Part shown: positions 1-9,066 of the stretch, piece by piece | How positions within the stretch are numbered: the first letter of the stretch is position 1 | Layout: every line of letters begins with the position of its first letter | Assembly (NCBI RefSeq): GCF_003254475.1 | Contig: NZ_QFYQ01000001.1 | Span: forward strand, 1-64,000 | Length of the DNA: 64,000 bases | DNA from: Phenylobacterium soli | Lineage (GTDB): Bacteria; Pseudomonadota; Alphaproteobacteria; Caulobacterales; Caulobacteraceae | Reading direction: 5' to 3' | Program-made: the position numbers and the translations under genes | The notes under the pieces: generated by a model | Database searches by the model: none | The model's input: only the letters and a program-made list of their open reading frames with translations | Told to the model about the DNA's origin: nothing

Positions 1-342
1 CTAGATCGAAATACAGACTAATCGGTGCAGTAGTCATAAGCCCCCCGGTTCATTCCCCGGTTGAGAGCTTGGCGCCTAACCCGGCCTGACGCAAACCCGA
101 TGGGTCACAGATGTATATAGGTCCCCCGCGGCTCGTCAAGAACAAAATAGGAACTTCTGCTGCCGGGCACGGCAGCGGGCGAGGGTGCGGCTGCCGCTTC
201 AGGCTGAACCCCAGACTGTCAGAGCGCGGAAAATACGAGCAAGCTCTGATACTTAGAGAGATCGAGCCGAGCCAAGGAGGGCTAGCTCTGTAAAAGCCCG
301 GCGACGCCGAGTTGATCTAAGATGCTGAGTTTCAGGAGAAAA
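1..342. other. Edge spacer without a convincing gene
   Basis: No open frame here looks like a real protein. The longest small frame (about 111-293, plus strand) is low in familiar motifs and has no good ribosome-binding site. The stretch is visibly less GC-rich than the rest of the window. It contains a 7-bp perfect hairpin at 159-176 (GCTGCCG, 4-nt loop, CGGCAGC) without a T tract. It lies on the 3' side of the tRNA-Arg gene, the usual side for inserted elements, so it could be the end of an island that extends to the left; no integrase or att repeat is visible inside the window. Confidence 0.5.
292..311 (-). terminator. Probable intrinsic terminator of tRNA-Arg
   Basis: On the minus strand the sequence forms CTCGGC-GTC-GCCGGG (six pairs, one T-G wobble, 3-nt loop), followed by C and TTTT. 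It lies about 30 nt beyond the CCA end of the tRNA gene and in the right orientation to end its transcript. The stem is short and the T tract is only four bases, so the call is moderate. Confidence 0.45.
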
Positions 343-419
343 TGGCGCGCCCGGAACGATTCGAACGTCCGACCCTCAGATTCGTAGTCTGATGCTCTAT
401 CCAGCTGAGCTACGGGCGC
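343..419 (-). tRNA. tRNA-Arg (anticodon ACG)
   Basis: The minus strand folds as a complete 77-nt tRNA. The acceptor arm is GCGCCCG/CGGGCGC, the D arm is GCTC-AGCTGGATA-GAGC, the anticodon arm is TCAGA-CTACGAA-TCTGA, and the T arm is GGACG-TTCGAAT-CGTTC. The discriminator is G and the CCA is genome-encoded. The anticodon loop CTACGAA places ACG at positions 34-36, so the tRNA decodes CGN arginine codons; A34 is normally converted to inosine by TadA. The acceptor and anticodon stems are perfectly paired, so this looks functional. Confidence 0.97.
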
Positions 420-469
420 GCACCGCCTTGCGGCGAGAGGCGGCTATCTAGCGACCGACGCGGCGGGTT

Positions 470-1660
470 TCAACTGCCGAATTTCGTCCGGTAGGCGGAA
501 GCGACCTCCTGAAGCACCGGATCCCAGGCGCCTGGGCCCGGCTGGCGGAAGAGGCGCAGGCTTGGATACCAGGGGCTGTCGGCGCGGTCCTCGAGCCAGC
601 GCCAGTCGGTGCGGAACCAGGGCAGCAGCACCCAGCAGAGCTTGCCCATGGCGCCGGCCAGGTGGGCGATTGCGGTGTCGACGGTGACCACGAGATCGAG
701 CTGGTCGAGGATCGCCGCGGTGTCGGCGAAGTCGCCGCGGGGCTCGGTGAGGTCGAGGAGCGTCGCGCCTGCGTCGGCGAGGGGCTCGAAGGCGGCCAGG
801 GACGGCAGCGAGCGATGGGCGTCGTTGCCGTGGGTCGGCCGGCCGCGCCAGACGACGCCGACGGCGCCCTGCGGCGCGTAGCCGGCCCATTTGGCGCGGC
901 GGTCGGCGGGCGCGGACAGGTAGGGCGTGGCCGGGACGGTCTCGAGGGTCACGCCCAGGCGACCGGGGATCGAGAGCGGCAGGGTCCAGTGGTCCGGCGT
1001 CTCCAGCCTGAGGCGCTCGGCCTGCTCGACGACGGTGACGCCCAGGCTGGCGAAGACGGCCGCGAGCTCGGGCGGGGCGACGAGGGTCACCTCCGCGCCC
1101 ATCGCCTGCAGGACCGGCGCGAAGCGGGCGAACTGGATCTGGTCGCCGAAGCCCTGCTCGGGCCAGATCAGAAGGCGTTTGCCGGCGACCGTCTCGCCTC
1201 GCCATTCGTTTGGCAGGTCGAGCCGGGGCGCGTTCTGGGACGGGATGTCCTTGCGGGCCTCGTAGAGCGGCCAGCCTTCGGGGTAGCGGCCAAGCCCTAG
1301 GAGCAGCTGGCCAAGCCCCAGGCGAACCTTCGCATCGTCGGGCGCCACCGCGAGCGCCCGGCGGTATTCGGCCTCCGCCGGCTGCGGCCGATGGGTAAGG
1401 TGGAACAGGCGGGCCAGGTGGTAGTGCGCCCAGGAGGCTTCGGGCGCGAGGCCTGCGGCCTTGGTCAGCTCGGCCTCCGAGTTGGCGAACGCGCCGAGCT
1501 CCAGCAGGGCCGCGCCGAGGTTGGCGTGCGCCTCGGGGCTCTGCGGCGCGGCGGCGGCGATGGCGCGCCACAGCTCGGCGGCCTCGCTCCAGCGGCCGGC
1601 CTGTTGCAGCTCGCCGGCGCGCATGAACTCGCCAAGGATGTTGTCTTGCGTCAGGCGCAT
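470..1660 (-). CDS. TPR protein with GT9-like glycosyltransferase domain
   Basis: 396 aa. Residues about 10-135 are TPR-like helical repeats (for example around EAHANLGAALLELG). Residues about 155-370 form a GT-B-type domain of the ADP-heptosyltransferase (GT9) style, with the signatures EQGFGDQIQF (168-177) and VDTAIAHLAGAMGK (327-340). There is no signal peptide, so it is cytoplasmic. The architecture resembles the Caulobacter flagellin glycosyltransferase FlmG, but no flagellin gene is nearby and the substrate is unknown. It is divergent from a paralogue whose start codon lies only 5 nt away. Met13 (start at 1624) is an alternative start that would leave promoter room. Neither start has a good Shine-Dalgarno sequence. 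Confidence 0.85.
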   Translation of the reverse strand: MRLTQDNILGEFMRAGELQQAGRWSEAAELWRAIAAAAPQSPEAHANLGAALLELGAFANSEAELTKAAGLAPEASWAHYHLARLFHLTHRPQPAEAEYRRALAVAPDDAKVRLGLGQLLLGLGRYPEGWPLYEARKDIPSQNAPRLDLPNEWRGETVAGKRLLIWPEQGFGDQIQFARFAPVLQAMGAEVTLVAPPELAAVFASLGVTVVEQAERLRLETPDHWTLPLSIPGRLGVTLETVPATPYLSAPADRRAKWAGYAPQGAVGVVWRGRPTHGNDAHRSLPSLAAFEPLADAGATLLDLTEPRGDFADTAAILDQLDLVVTVDTAIAHLAGAMGKLCWVLLPWFRTDWRWLEDRADSPWYPSLRLFRQPGPGAWDPVLQEVASAYRTKFGS

Positions 1661-1665
1661 GGGCC

Positions 1666-2805
1666 ATGGGTGGCGGCGTGACAGCGGAAGTCAACGACCT
1701 CAAGGCCCTCCTGGCGACGGCCGATGTGGCGCGGCGGGCCGGCCGGCTCGCCGAGGCCGAGCGCCTCTATGGCGAGGCGGTCGCGCTTTCGCCTGAGGAG
1801 CCCGAGCCGCGGCACCATCTGGCCGGGGTCCTGCGGATGCAGGGGCGCCTGGCCGAGGCGGAGGCGGAGTACCGCCGCGTGCTGGCGCTGGCGCCCGGCG
1901 CGGCGGCGAGCGCGCGGGTACTGGCGGTGACCCTGCTCGCCCAGGGCCGCTATGAAGAGGGCTTCCAGCTGCTGGAGGCGCGGCACGTCCTCGACGGGAT
2001 GCGCAAGCCCGCCCTGCCCTTCGCCGAATGGCGCGGCGAGGAGGTGGCCGGCAAGCGCCTGCTGATCTGGCCCGAACAGGGCTTCGGCGACCAGATCCAG
2101 TACGCCCGCTTCGCCGGGGTGCTGAAGGCGCGGGGGGCGGACGTGACCCTGCTCTGCTACCCTGAACTGGTGCGCCTGTTCGAAGGCGCGCTCGGCGTGC
2201 GGGCGCTGGCCGCCTCGGGCGCGGTGGAGTTCCCCGATCCCGACTTCTGGGTGATGCAGGGCTCGCTGGCCGCGCGGCTCGGCTGCCGCACGCCCGAGGA
2301 GCTCCCGAACGCGCCCTACCTGCGGGCGGTGAGCCCGTGGCCGTCTCTGGGCGAGGGCTTCAAGATGGGGATCAAGCCGTACGGCAACCCCGGGCATTCC
2401 AACGACCGCAACCGCTCCCTGGGGGCCGCCGAGGCCGAGCGGCTGAAGGGACTGCCGGCGCGGGTGATCGACCTCGACCCCGCGGCGACCGGCGCCAAGG
2501 ACTTCGCCGACACGGCGGCGATCCTCGATCAGCTCGACCTCGTGATCTGCGTCGACACCTCGGTGGCGCACCTGGCCGGCGCCATGGGCAAGCCCTGCTG
2601 GGTGCTGCTGCCGGCGGTGGACACCGACTGGCGCTGGCTGCTCGAGCGCAGCGACTCGCCCTGGTACCCGTCGATCCGCCTCTTCCGGCAGCAGGCAGGC
2701 GAGGACTGGCGCGCGGTGCTGGACCGGGTGGAGGCGGCGTTCGCGGCCTACGTCAGGTCGCGCCAGCAGGGGACGTCCGAGCCCGGCCAGGGCCTCGCCT
2801 CGTAG
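1666..2805 (+). CDS. TPR protein with GT9-like glycosyltransferase domain (paralogue)
   Basis: 379 aa. It has the same architecture as its divergent neighbour: TPR repeats over residues about 15-110, then a GT9-like domain with EQGFGDQIQY (137-146) and VDTSVAHLAGAMGK (from 296). Long near-identical blocks shared with the neighbour (GKRLLIWPEQGFGDQIQ; FADTAAILDQLDLV; DSPWYPS plus RLFRQ) show that the two are duplicates placed head to head. GTG at 1678 is an alternative start. The 3' end overlaps the convergent peptidase gene by 58 nt, which is unusually long for this window. A protein-modifying sugar transferase is inferred; donor and acceptor are unknown. Confidence 0.85.
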   Translation: MGGGVTAEVNDLKALLATADVARRAGRLAEAERLYGEAVALSPEEPEPRHHLAGVLRMQGRLAEAEAEYRRVLALAPGAAASARVLAVTLLAQGRYEEGFQLLEARHVLDGMRKPALPFAEWRGEEVAGKRLLIWPEQGFGDQIQYARFAGVLKARGADVTLLCYPELVRLFEGALGVRALAASGAVEFPDPDFWVMQGSLAARLGCRTPEELPNAPYLRAVSPWPSLGEGFKMGIKPYGNPGHSNDRNRSLGAAEAERLKGLPARVIDLDPAATGAKDFADTAAILDQLDLVICVDTSVAHLAGAMGKPCWVLLPAVDTDWRWLLERSDSPWYPSIRLFRQQAGEDWRAVLDRVEAAFAAYVRSRQQGTSEPGQGLAS

Positions 2806-3773
2806 GCGGCGCGGGCGACGGCGCGGGCCAGGGTGTCGGCGGCGAGCGCGCCGAGACGGGCGAGCGTCAGGTCCTTCGCCTCCGGACAGGGCTGGCGGGC
2901 GGTGGAGAGGGCGAAGACCACGTCGCCGTCGAAGGGCGCGTGGATCGGGCGGATGGCGCGCGAGAGCCCGTCCTGGGCCATCACCGCCAGCCGCTTGGCC
3001 TGGGCCGGCGTCAGGGCCACGTCGGTGGCGACACAGGCGATGGTGGTGTTGCGCGTCGAGGCCTGGCCCTTGGCGAGGCCCCAGTGGTCGGCGGGCCCGC
3101 GAAGGCCCGCGGCGCCGAGGCCGCCGAACTCCTCGCCGATCTCGTAGGGGGCGGCCCAGAAGGTCCGGCCGCCGGGGGCGACCACCGAGCCCCAGGAATT
3201 GACCGCCACGATGGCCCCGACCGTGAAGCCATCCGCCGCGACGATCGAGGCCGAGCCGAGGCCGCCCTTCAGCGATCCCGCCATGGCGCCGTAGCCGGCG
3301 CCGGCCGTGCCGAGCTGGAAATCGGCGCCGGCCCTGGCGACCGCCGCCGCGCCGAGCGCACGATAGGGCGGCGCCTCGCCCCAGGCCTTGTCGCCGCCGT
3401 TGGCCATGTCGAAGAGGATCGCCGCCGGCACAACCGGCGAGGGCGGGATCCCGGCCACCAGGCCGTAGCCGCGGCCGCGCGCGCCGAGCCAGGCGACGAC
3501 GCCGTCCGCGCTGGCCAGGCCATAGACAGAGCCGCCGGAGAGCACGACGGCGTCCACGGCCTCCACCAGGTTCTCGGGGGCAAGGGCGTCGGTCTCGCGC
3601 GTGCCAGGCGCGCCGCCGCGGACGTCGACCGCGCAGACCGCGCGGTCCTGCGGCAGTATGACGGTGACGCCGGTGCGGACGCGGGCGTCCTCGGCCTGGC
3701 CCACGCCCAGGCCGGGAACATCGGTGATCAGATTGCGGGCGCCGGGCGACGCGCCCCCTTCGGATCGTTCCAT
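2748..3773 (-). CDS. P1-family (DmpA/NylC-type) N-terminal nucleophile peptidase
   Basis: 341 aa, the usual length for peptidase family S58. Members are made as one chain and self-cleave to create an N-terminal Ser or Thr nucleophile; known members are aminopeptidases (DmpA) or nylon-oligomer hydrolases (NylC). The predicted cleavage point is Asn242-Thr243 in STRNTTIACVATD, which matches the Asn-Thr junction of NylC rather than the Gly-Ser of DmpA. Gly-rich blocks (VVLSGGSVYGLASADGV; NGGDKAWGE) fit the family. No signal peptide is seen. A GAGG lies about 9 nt upstream of the ATG. It is divergent from the gamma-glutamyltransferase gene. The physiological substrate cannot be inferred. Confidence 0.88.
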   Translation of the reverse strand: MERSEGGASPGARNLITDVPGLGVGQAEDARVRTGVTVILPQDRAVCAVDVRGGAPGTRETDALAPENLVEAVDAVVLSGGSVYGLASADGVVAWLGARGRGYGLVAGIPPSPVVPAAILFDMANGGDKAWGEAPPYRALGAAAVARAGADFQLGTAGAGYGAMAGSLKGGLGSASIVAADGFTVGAIVAVNSWGSVVAPGGRTFWAAPYEIGEEFGGLGAAGLRGPADHWGLAKGQASTRNTTIACVATDVALTPAQAKRLAVMAQDGLSRAIRPIHAPFDGDVVFALSTARQPCPEAKDLTLARLGALAADTLARAVARAAYEARPWPGSDVPCWRDLT

Positions 3774-3861
3774 TCTTCAGGACCTCGCACGCCGCGAGGT
3801 TTGTTGTCCACGCGCGCACACCTTAAAGGTGACGCTTCCTCAAGTTCGGAGCTGCTTGAAC

Positions 3862-5604
3862 GTGTCCTCGTACCGCCGCCTCCTGCCGTTCGCCCTCGCC
3901 GGCCTGCTCGCCGCCTGCGCCACCTCGCCGGCGCCGCAGACCCCGATCGCCGCGGCGCCCGCCCCGACGGCTGCAAGTCAGGAGGGCCTCGCCCCCCACG
4001 CCATGGTCGCGGCGGCCAATCCGATGGCCGTGGAGGCCGGGCTGAAGGTGCTGAAGGCCGGCGGCTCGGCGGTGGACGCGGCGGTGGCCGTGCAGGCCGT
4101 GCTGGGCCTGGTGGAGCCGCAGAGCTCGGGCCTCGGCGGCGGCTCGTTCATGGTCTTCTACGACGCCGGAACGAAGAAGGTGACCGCCTACAACGGCCGT
4201 GAAACCGCGCCGGCCGGGGCGACCCCAGACATGTTCCTGACGCCCGACGGGCGCCCCATGGACCGCGGAGCCGCGATGACCTCCGGCCGCTCGGCCGGCG
4301 TGCCCGGCGCCATCGCCATGCTGTCCCTGGCCCAAAAGGAGCACGGCAAGCTGCCGTGGAGCCAACTGTTCGGCGAGGCCGAGCGGCTGGCCGATCAGGG
4401 CTTCCCGGTTCCCGGGCGGATGGCGATGTCGGCCGCCTCGCCCTACCCGCAGGCGAAGACGCCGGACGCGGTGGCCTACTTCACCAAGCCTGACGGGACC
4501 AAGGTGAAGCAGGGCGACATCATGCGAAACCCGGCCTACGCCGCGACCGTGCGCAAGCTGGCGGCCGAAGGGCCGAAAGCGCTGCTGGAGGGGCCGATCG
4601 CCGAACAGATCGTCGCCAAGCTGCACGAAGGGCCGGTTCCGGGGAGCATGACCCTCGAAGATCTGAAGTCCTATAAGCCGGAGGAGAGCGAGGCGCTCTG
4701 CCGTCCCTACCGGGTCTATGTGGTCTGTCTGCCGCCGGCGCCCTCGGGCGGGCCGGCGGTGCTCGAGGCGCTCGGCATCCTCTCGCACACCGACATCGGC
4801 AACCACGGGCCCGACGATGCGCAGGGCTGGTACCTGTTCACCCAGGCGAGCCGGCTGATGTACGCCGATCGCGACCGCTACATCGGCGACCCCGATTTCG
4901 TTCAGGTGCCGACCGCGGGCCTGCTCGACCCGGCCTACACCGCCGAGCGCGCCGCCCTGATCGGTCCGATGGCCGGTCCGCCGCCCGCGCCGGGCAAGCC
5001 GAAGGGCGCGCCGAACTTCGGCCCCGACCACACCCAGGAGCCCGGCGGCACGACCCACTTCGTCATCGTCGACGCCGACGGCAACGCGGTCTCCATGACC
5101 ACCACGGTCGAGAGCATCTTCGGCGACGGGCGGATGGTCGGCGGCTTCTTCCTGAACAACCAGCTGACCGACTTCTCCTTCTCGCCCACCCAGGCCGACG
5201 GCACGCCGGCCGCCAACGCCGTGGCGCCGCGCAAGCGGCCGCGCTCGGCGATGAGCCCGGCCATCGTGCTCGACCGGCAAGGGCGGTTCGTGGCCGCCGT
5301 GGGCTCGCCCGGCGGACCCGCGATCGTCGCCTACACCCTGAAGGCCCTGGTCGGGGTGATCGACTGGAACCTGCCCATGCAGCAGGCCATCAGCCTGCCC
5401 AACGTGATCGCCTCCGGCTCGATCTACGCGAGCGAGGTGGACAAGATGCCGCCGGCCGTCACCGAGGGGCTCGCCGCCAAGGGCGTCAAGCTGACCTCCG
5501 GCTTCGGCGCCGAGGGCTCGGGCCTGCACGGCATCATGCGCACGCCCAAGGGGCTGGCCGGCGCGGCCGATCCCCGCCGCGAGGGCGTGGCGCGCGGCTT
5601 CTAG
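3862..5604 (+). CDS. ggt: Gamma-glutamyltransferase, predicted lipoprotein
   Basis: About 580 aa from the chosen GTG. It cleaves gamma-glutamyl bonds, chiefly of glutathione, in the cell envelope. The chain self-processes at a conserved Thr; here this is Thr397 in [17 protein letters not shown], aligned with the catalytic Thr of E. coli Ggt. Other family blocks are [20 protein letters not shown] (Arg for the gamma-glutamyl carboxylate), [13 protein letters not shown] and GSPGG. The N-terminus carries a lipobox (LLAAC), so the enzyme is probably lipid-anchored rather than freely periplasmic. No ATG fits. GTG at 3862 lies 10 nt after GGAG, and TTG at 3856 is the alternative. The stop shares CTAG with the convergent MCP gene. 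Confidence 0.92.
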   Translation: MSSYRRLLPFALAGLLAACATSPAPQTPIAAAPAPTAASQEGLAPHAMVAAANPMAVEAGLKVLKAGGSAVDAAVAVQAVLGLVEPQSSGLGGGSFMVFYDAGTKKVTAYNGRETAPAGATPDMFLTPDGRPMDRGAAMTSGRSAGVPGAIAMLSLAQKEHGKLPWSQLFGEAERLADQGFPVPGRMAMSAASPYPQAKTPDAVAYFTKPDGTKVKQGDIMRNPAYAATVRKLAAEGPKALLEGPIAEQIVAKLHEGPVPGSMTLEDLKSYKPEESEALCRPYRVYVVCLPPAPSGGPAVLEALGILSHTDIGNHGPDDAQGWYLFTQASRLMYADRDRYIGDPDFVQVPTAGLLDPAYTAERAALIGPMAGPPPAPGKPKGAPNFGPDHTQEPGGTTHFVIVDADGNAVSMTTTVESIFGDGRMVGGFFLNNQLTDFSFSPTQADGTPAANAVAPRKRPRSAMSPAIVLDRQGRFVAAVGSPGGPAIVAYTLKALVGVIDWNLPMQQAISLPNVIASGSIYASEVDKMPPAVTEGLAAKGVKLTSGFGAEGSGLHGIMRTPKGLAGAADPRREGVARGF

Positions 5605-6773
5605 TCGGTCGCCGACGCGCCGAGGAAGTTGTCGAGCTCGGAGCGCAGGCGGCTCGCCTGGTCGGCCACCTCGCGGGCGGCGTCGAACATGTTCTGGGCG
5701 GCGTTGTCCGCCTCGCCGATGGCCGCGGCCACCTGGCTGATGCCGCCGGCCACGTCGCGGGCGCCGTCGGCGGCCTGCTGCATGTGCGCCGAGATCTCCT
5801 GGGTGGCGGCGCTCTGCTGCTCCACCGCCACCGAGACCTGCTCGGACATGCCGGCCAGCCGGTCGATGGTCGCGCGCACCTGTTCGAGCGCGCCGGTGAC
5901 GACGCCGCTGAGATCCTGGACCGACTGCACCTGACGGGTGATCTCCACCGTGGCGTCGCCGGTCTGACGGGCCAGCGCCTTGACCTCGGCCGCGACCACC
6001 GCGAAGCCGCGGCCCGCCTCCCCGACCCGCGAGGCCTCGATCATCGCATTCAGCGACAACAGGTTCGTCTGGCTGGCGACGGTGCGGATCAGGTCGACGA
6101 CCTCGCCGATCTGGTCGGAGGCCTCCTTGAGCCGCAGCATGGAGTCGGCGGTGCTGCGCGTGCGGCCGACGACGTCGCGCGAAACCTCGGAGGTGGACCC
6201 GGCGAGGGTCCCGACCTCGGTGATCGAGGCGGTGAGCTGTTCGGTCGCCGAAACCACGCCGGCGACGTTCTCCGTGGTCGCCCGCGCGCTCTCGTCGATC
6301 GCGGTGGTCCCCTGACGCACCTGGGTGACCACGCCGGCGAGGCTCTGGGCGGTGGCCTCCAGCTCCTGGGCCGAGGAGGCGACCCGGTCGGCGATCTCCA
6401 GCAGGCTGCCGCGCAGGGCCTCCATGCCGGCGACCTTGGCGCCCATGGCGCCCATGGCCTGGTTGATGACGCCGGCGGCCTGGGCGAACGATCCCAGCAG
6501 CCCGCGCTCCATGACCCGCCGGTAGTAGACGCCGCGGGCCACGTGCTCGAGCGCCGCGCGGGATTCGCGCACGTAGGCGTCGGTGAGGTCGAGCTGGGCG
6601 TTGAGCGACAGGGCCAGGCCACGCAGCACCGGATCCTCCGGCATGGGCGAGACCCGCCCTTCGAGATCGCCCTCCGACGCCCGCCGCATCACCTCGCAGA
6701 TACGGGCGAAGTCCTCGTCGGCGGGAACCTGCGACGCGGCCGGCGTCTCAGCGGCTGAAGATGAACTGATCAT
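5601..6773 (-). CDS. Soluble methyl-accepting chemotaxis protein (output half of split Aer-like receptor)
   Basis: 390 aa from the chosen ATG, which has AGGGG about 8 nt upstream. An N-terminal segment with HAMP-like helices (around [11 protein letters not shown] and [17 protein letters not shown]) leads into a full MCP signalling hairpin. The conserved CheA/CheW-binding tip is present ([20 protein letters not shown], then [11 protein letters not shown]). No transmembrane segment is visible, so the receptor is cytoplasmic. The start lies 26 nt inside the upstream PAS gene, so the two are translated together and probably form one sensory complex. It likely signals redox or oxygen state to the Che pathway. 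Confidence 0.9.
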   Translation of the reverse strand: MISSSSAAETPAASQVPADEDFARICEVMRRASEGDLEGRVSPMPEDPVLRGLALSLNAQLDLTDAYVRESRAALEHVARGVYYRRVMERGLLGSFAQAAGVINQAMGAMGAKVAGMEALRGSLLEIADRVASSAQELEATAQSLAGVVTQVRQGTTAIDESARATTENVAGVVSATEQLTASITEVGTLAGSTSEVSRDVVGRTRSTADSMLRLKEASDQIGEVVDLIRTVASQTNLLSLNAMIEASRVGEAGRGFAVVAAEVKALARQTGDATVEITRQVQSVQDLSGVVTGALEQVRATIDRLAGMSEQVSVAVEQQSAATQEISAHMQQAADGARDVAGGISQVAAAIGEADNAAQNMFDAAREVADQASRLRSELDNFLGASATD

Positions 6774-7338
6774 AGGTGAGCCCCTGGTCGGCCAGCATCG
6801 AGGTGAGCGCCGCGACGGACGCATCGGCGGCGGCCTGCTTGGCCCCGGCGGTCGCCTCCACCTGGCGCATCCGGGCGTAGATGGCCTGGACCTCGGCGAG
6901 GGCGGCGCGATCCGGCGCGCGACGGTTCGAGTGGTAGCCGGTGATCCGGCCGGCGGCGTCGAAGGTCGGCGTCACATGGGCCAGGACCCAGTAGTGGTCG
7001 CCGTTGCGGGCCATGTTGACCACGTAGGCGAACACCTCCTGCCCGCTCTGGATCCGGTCCCAGAGCAGCTTGAAGACGCCGCGCGGCATGTCCGGGTGGC
7101 GGATCACCGAGTGCGGCGCGCCGATCGCCTCCCGCTCCTCGAGGTCCGCCAGGCGCAGGAACACCGGATTGACGTAGGTGAGGGTTCCGCGCGTGTCGGT
7201 CTTCGAGACGATGATCTCATCCTCGCCGAAGGTTCGCTCGCGACCAGACGGCTGGGCCGTCTGCATGAATTTCCGAAGCTGGGCCGACCGCTCCGCCGAG
7301 CCGACCTGCGTCGTTTCAAAGGTGTTCGTGTCGGTCAC
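6748..7338 (-). CDS. Aer-like PAS sensor protein
   Basis: 196 aa. Residues about 35-135 are a PAS domain close to that of the aerotaxis receptor Aer: [17 protein letters not shown], the Aer signatures RHPDMP and NGDHYWV, then GYHSNRRAP. In Aer this PAS domain binds FAD and senses redox state. The C-terminal ~60 residues are helical and Ala-rich, and could pack on the partner MCP. There is no membrane segment and no signalling domain of its own; the MCP half is the overlapping downstream gene. It is therefore a two-gene version of Aer. A comparatively AT-rich 184-nt spacer upstream probably holds the promoter. Confidence 0.88.
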   Translation of the reverse strand: MTDTNTFETTQVGSAERSAQLRKFMQTAQPSGRERTFGEDEIIVSKTDTRGTLTYVNPVFLRLADLEEREAIGAPHSVIRHPDMPRGVFKLLWDRIQSGQEVFAYVVNMARNGDHYWVLAHVTPTFDAAGRITGYHSNRRAPDRAALAEVQAIYARMRQVEATAGAKQAAADASVAALTSMLADQGLTYDQFIFSR

Positions 7339-7522
7339 ATAAGATGGATACGAAATGCATCAATGCGCCTCCACCTCGTAATGTACCTAAATTGACTTTG
7401 ATCTGTTATTGATGTTCCGAATTCTTCTTCTAAGACATTCAAGATCCACCCGAACGGATCATGGTGTTATCCCTGGCGAATTAAGAATTGCGCGCGGGGA
7501 ATAATGAATCACCACATGCGCG

Positions 7523-8992
7523 TCAGCTGGCGGAGGCCTTGCGGGCCCGCGGCGGCGCTCCCGGCAGACGCACCTCGAAGACGGCGCCGGCCGGCCCGCT
7601 CTCGGCGAGCACCAGATCTCCGCCATGGCCCTGGGCGAGCTCACGGGCGATGGCGAGGCCAAGGCCTGCGCCGTCCGGGCGTCCCGACCCGGCGAAGGGC
7701 TGGAAGAGCCGGTCCCTGGCGCGCTCCGGCAGGCCGGGCCCATTGTCGGCGACACGGATGACGGTGAAGTTGTCGGGATAGGCGACCGAGACGGCCACTT
7801 CGCCGGGGGCATCGCGGCCCTCCTGGTGCTCGATGGCCTCGCGGGCGTTGCGCAGCAGGTTGACGAGGATGCGGTGCAGCTGGTCCGGATCGGCCACCAC
7901 CTGGTCGGCGGCATCGACATCGCTGGCTAGGCGGACGCCCTCCGGCGTCAGTCGCGCCTCTTCGGCCGCGGCCTCGAGCACGGCGGCGAGCCGGACGGGC
8001 CGGGATTCCGGCGCGGGCTCCTGGGTCTTGCCGTAGGCGAGCACGCCCGAGGCGAGGCTGACGGCGCGGTCGAGCGCCCGTTCCAGGCGCGGCAGGGCCT
8101 GGCTGACCTTGGGGTCCTTCAGGGCGGCCAGCCGCTCGGAGGCGATCTGGGCCGAGGTCAGCATGTTCTTCAGGTCGTGGTTGATCTTGGCCACCGCCTC
8201 GCCCAGCGCCGCCAGGCGGGCCCGGGAGTTGAGCGCGACGCGCAGGTCAGCCTGCATCCGGTCGAGCTCGGACTCCGCGCGGCCGATCTCGTCGCGACGG
8301 CCGGACAACGGCACGCGGGCCTGGGGATCGTCCGGGTCGGCGCGGAACCGCTCCATGGCGTAGGTGATCCGCTGCATCGGGCGGACCAGGAAGTAGTTGA
8401 GCGTCAGATAGACCAGCACGCCGGCCATGGCCGACACGAAGGCGATGATCAGCACGACGCGCCAGAGATAGCCGACGAGCGCCTTCTTCAGCTCGGCGTC
8501 GGGCGCCACGAACTCCACGAAGTCGGCCTTGCGGAAGCGGGGCGCGGCCATGACCCGCATGCGGCTGTCCGGGGCGCTGAACAGGGTGCGGAAGGGCGCG
8601 AGGAGATCGAGGCCGACGTTGCCGCGCAGGTCCACGAGGTAGGGCGCCTTGGCCGTCCGGTCCGTGGAGGCGAAGACCAGGCTGCGGATCTTCTCGTTGG
8701 AGATGGCCACGATCTCCACCCCGGCGCCGCGCAGGAGCTCGGTCTTGAGCTGCTCGGACACCACCCGGTCGGGCGCGACCTCGGGGGCGAGGGAGGCGAG
8801 TTCGGCGGCGCGGACGCGGTCCAGCAGCCACTGCTCCTCGAAGGCGGCGAGCGCCGGCGGCAGCGACAGTGCGCCGCCGAACGCCACGAACAGGATGGTG
8901 AGCGTCAGCAGGCGCGCGGACAGGCCGCCCGGCCAGAAAAAGCGGGGCCGTTCCGGGATCGGAGGCTCCTGCGGCGTGGGCGCGTCCGCCAT
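7523..8992 (-). CDS. Membrane sensor histidine kinase
   Basis: 489 aa. TM1 spans about 26-48 and TM2 about 177-203, enclosing a ~130-residue periplasmic sensor region of no recognised fold. A HAMP segment follows (about 204-256), then a HisKA helix with the phospho-acceptor His272 in AKINHDLKNM. The ATPase has the N box (LVNLLRNAREAI), G1 (VADNGPGLP) and G2 (GAGLGLAIA). No response regulator is adjacent, so it is an orphan kinase. It lies 74 nt downstream of pyrD on the same strand. The ATG was chosen because it starts just before TM1; the frame stays open upstream only as a shadow of pyrD. Confidence 0.9.
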   Translation of the reverse strand: MADAPTPQEPPIPERPRFFWPGGLSARLLTLTILFVAFGGALSLPPALAAFEEQWLLDRVRAAELASLAPEVAPDRVVSEQLKTELLRGAGVEIVAISNEKIRSLVFASTDRTAKAPYLVDLRGNVGLDLLAPFRTLFSAPDSRMRVMAAPRFRKADFVEFVAPDAELKKALVGYLWRVVLIIAFVSAMAGVLVYLTLNYFLVRPMQRITYAMERFRADPDDPQARVPLSGRRDEIGRAESELDRMQADLRVALNSRARLAALGEAVAKINHDLKNMLTSAQIASERLAALKDPKVSQALPRLERALDRAVSLASGVLAYGKTQEPAPESRPVRLAAVLEAAAEEARLTPEGVRLASDVDAADQVVADPDQLHRILVNLLRNAREAIEHQEGRDAPGEVAVSVAYPDNFTVIRVADNGPGLPERARDRLFQPFAGSGRPDGAGLGLAIARELAQGHGGDLVLAESGPAGAVFEVRLPGAPPRARKASAS

Positions 8993-9066
8993 ACTCAATT
9001 CCGATAGTCCAGCCGGCCGGCTTCGGCAACGCAGGTCACGCTGTCGGTCCGGCGGGCGGCCAGCCC

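Noticed and set aside
111..293. 60-aa open frame near the left edge
   Set aside because: No ribosome-binding site or recognised motif; it crosses a hairpin and stops next to the tRNA terminator.
2337..4202. 621-aa open frame on the plus strand
   Set aside because: It is Arg/Gly/Ala-rich without motifs and lies over the peptidase and both neighbours; a shadow caused by high GC.
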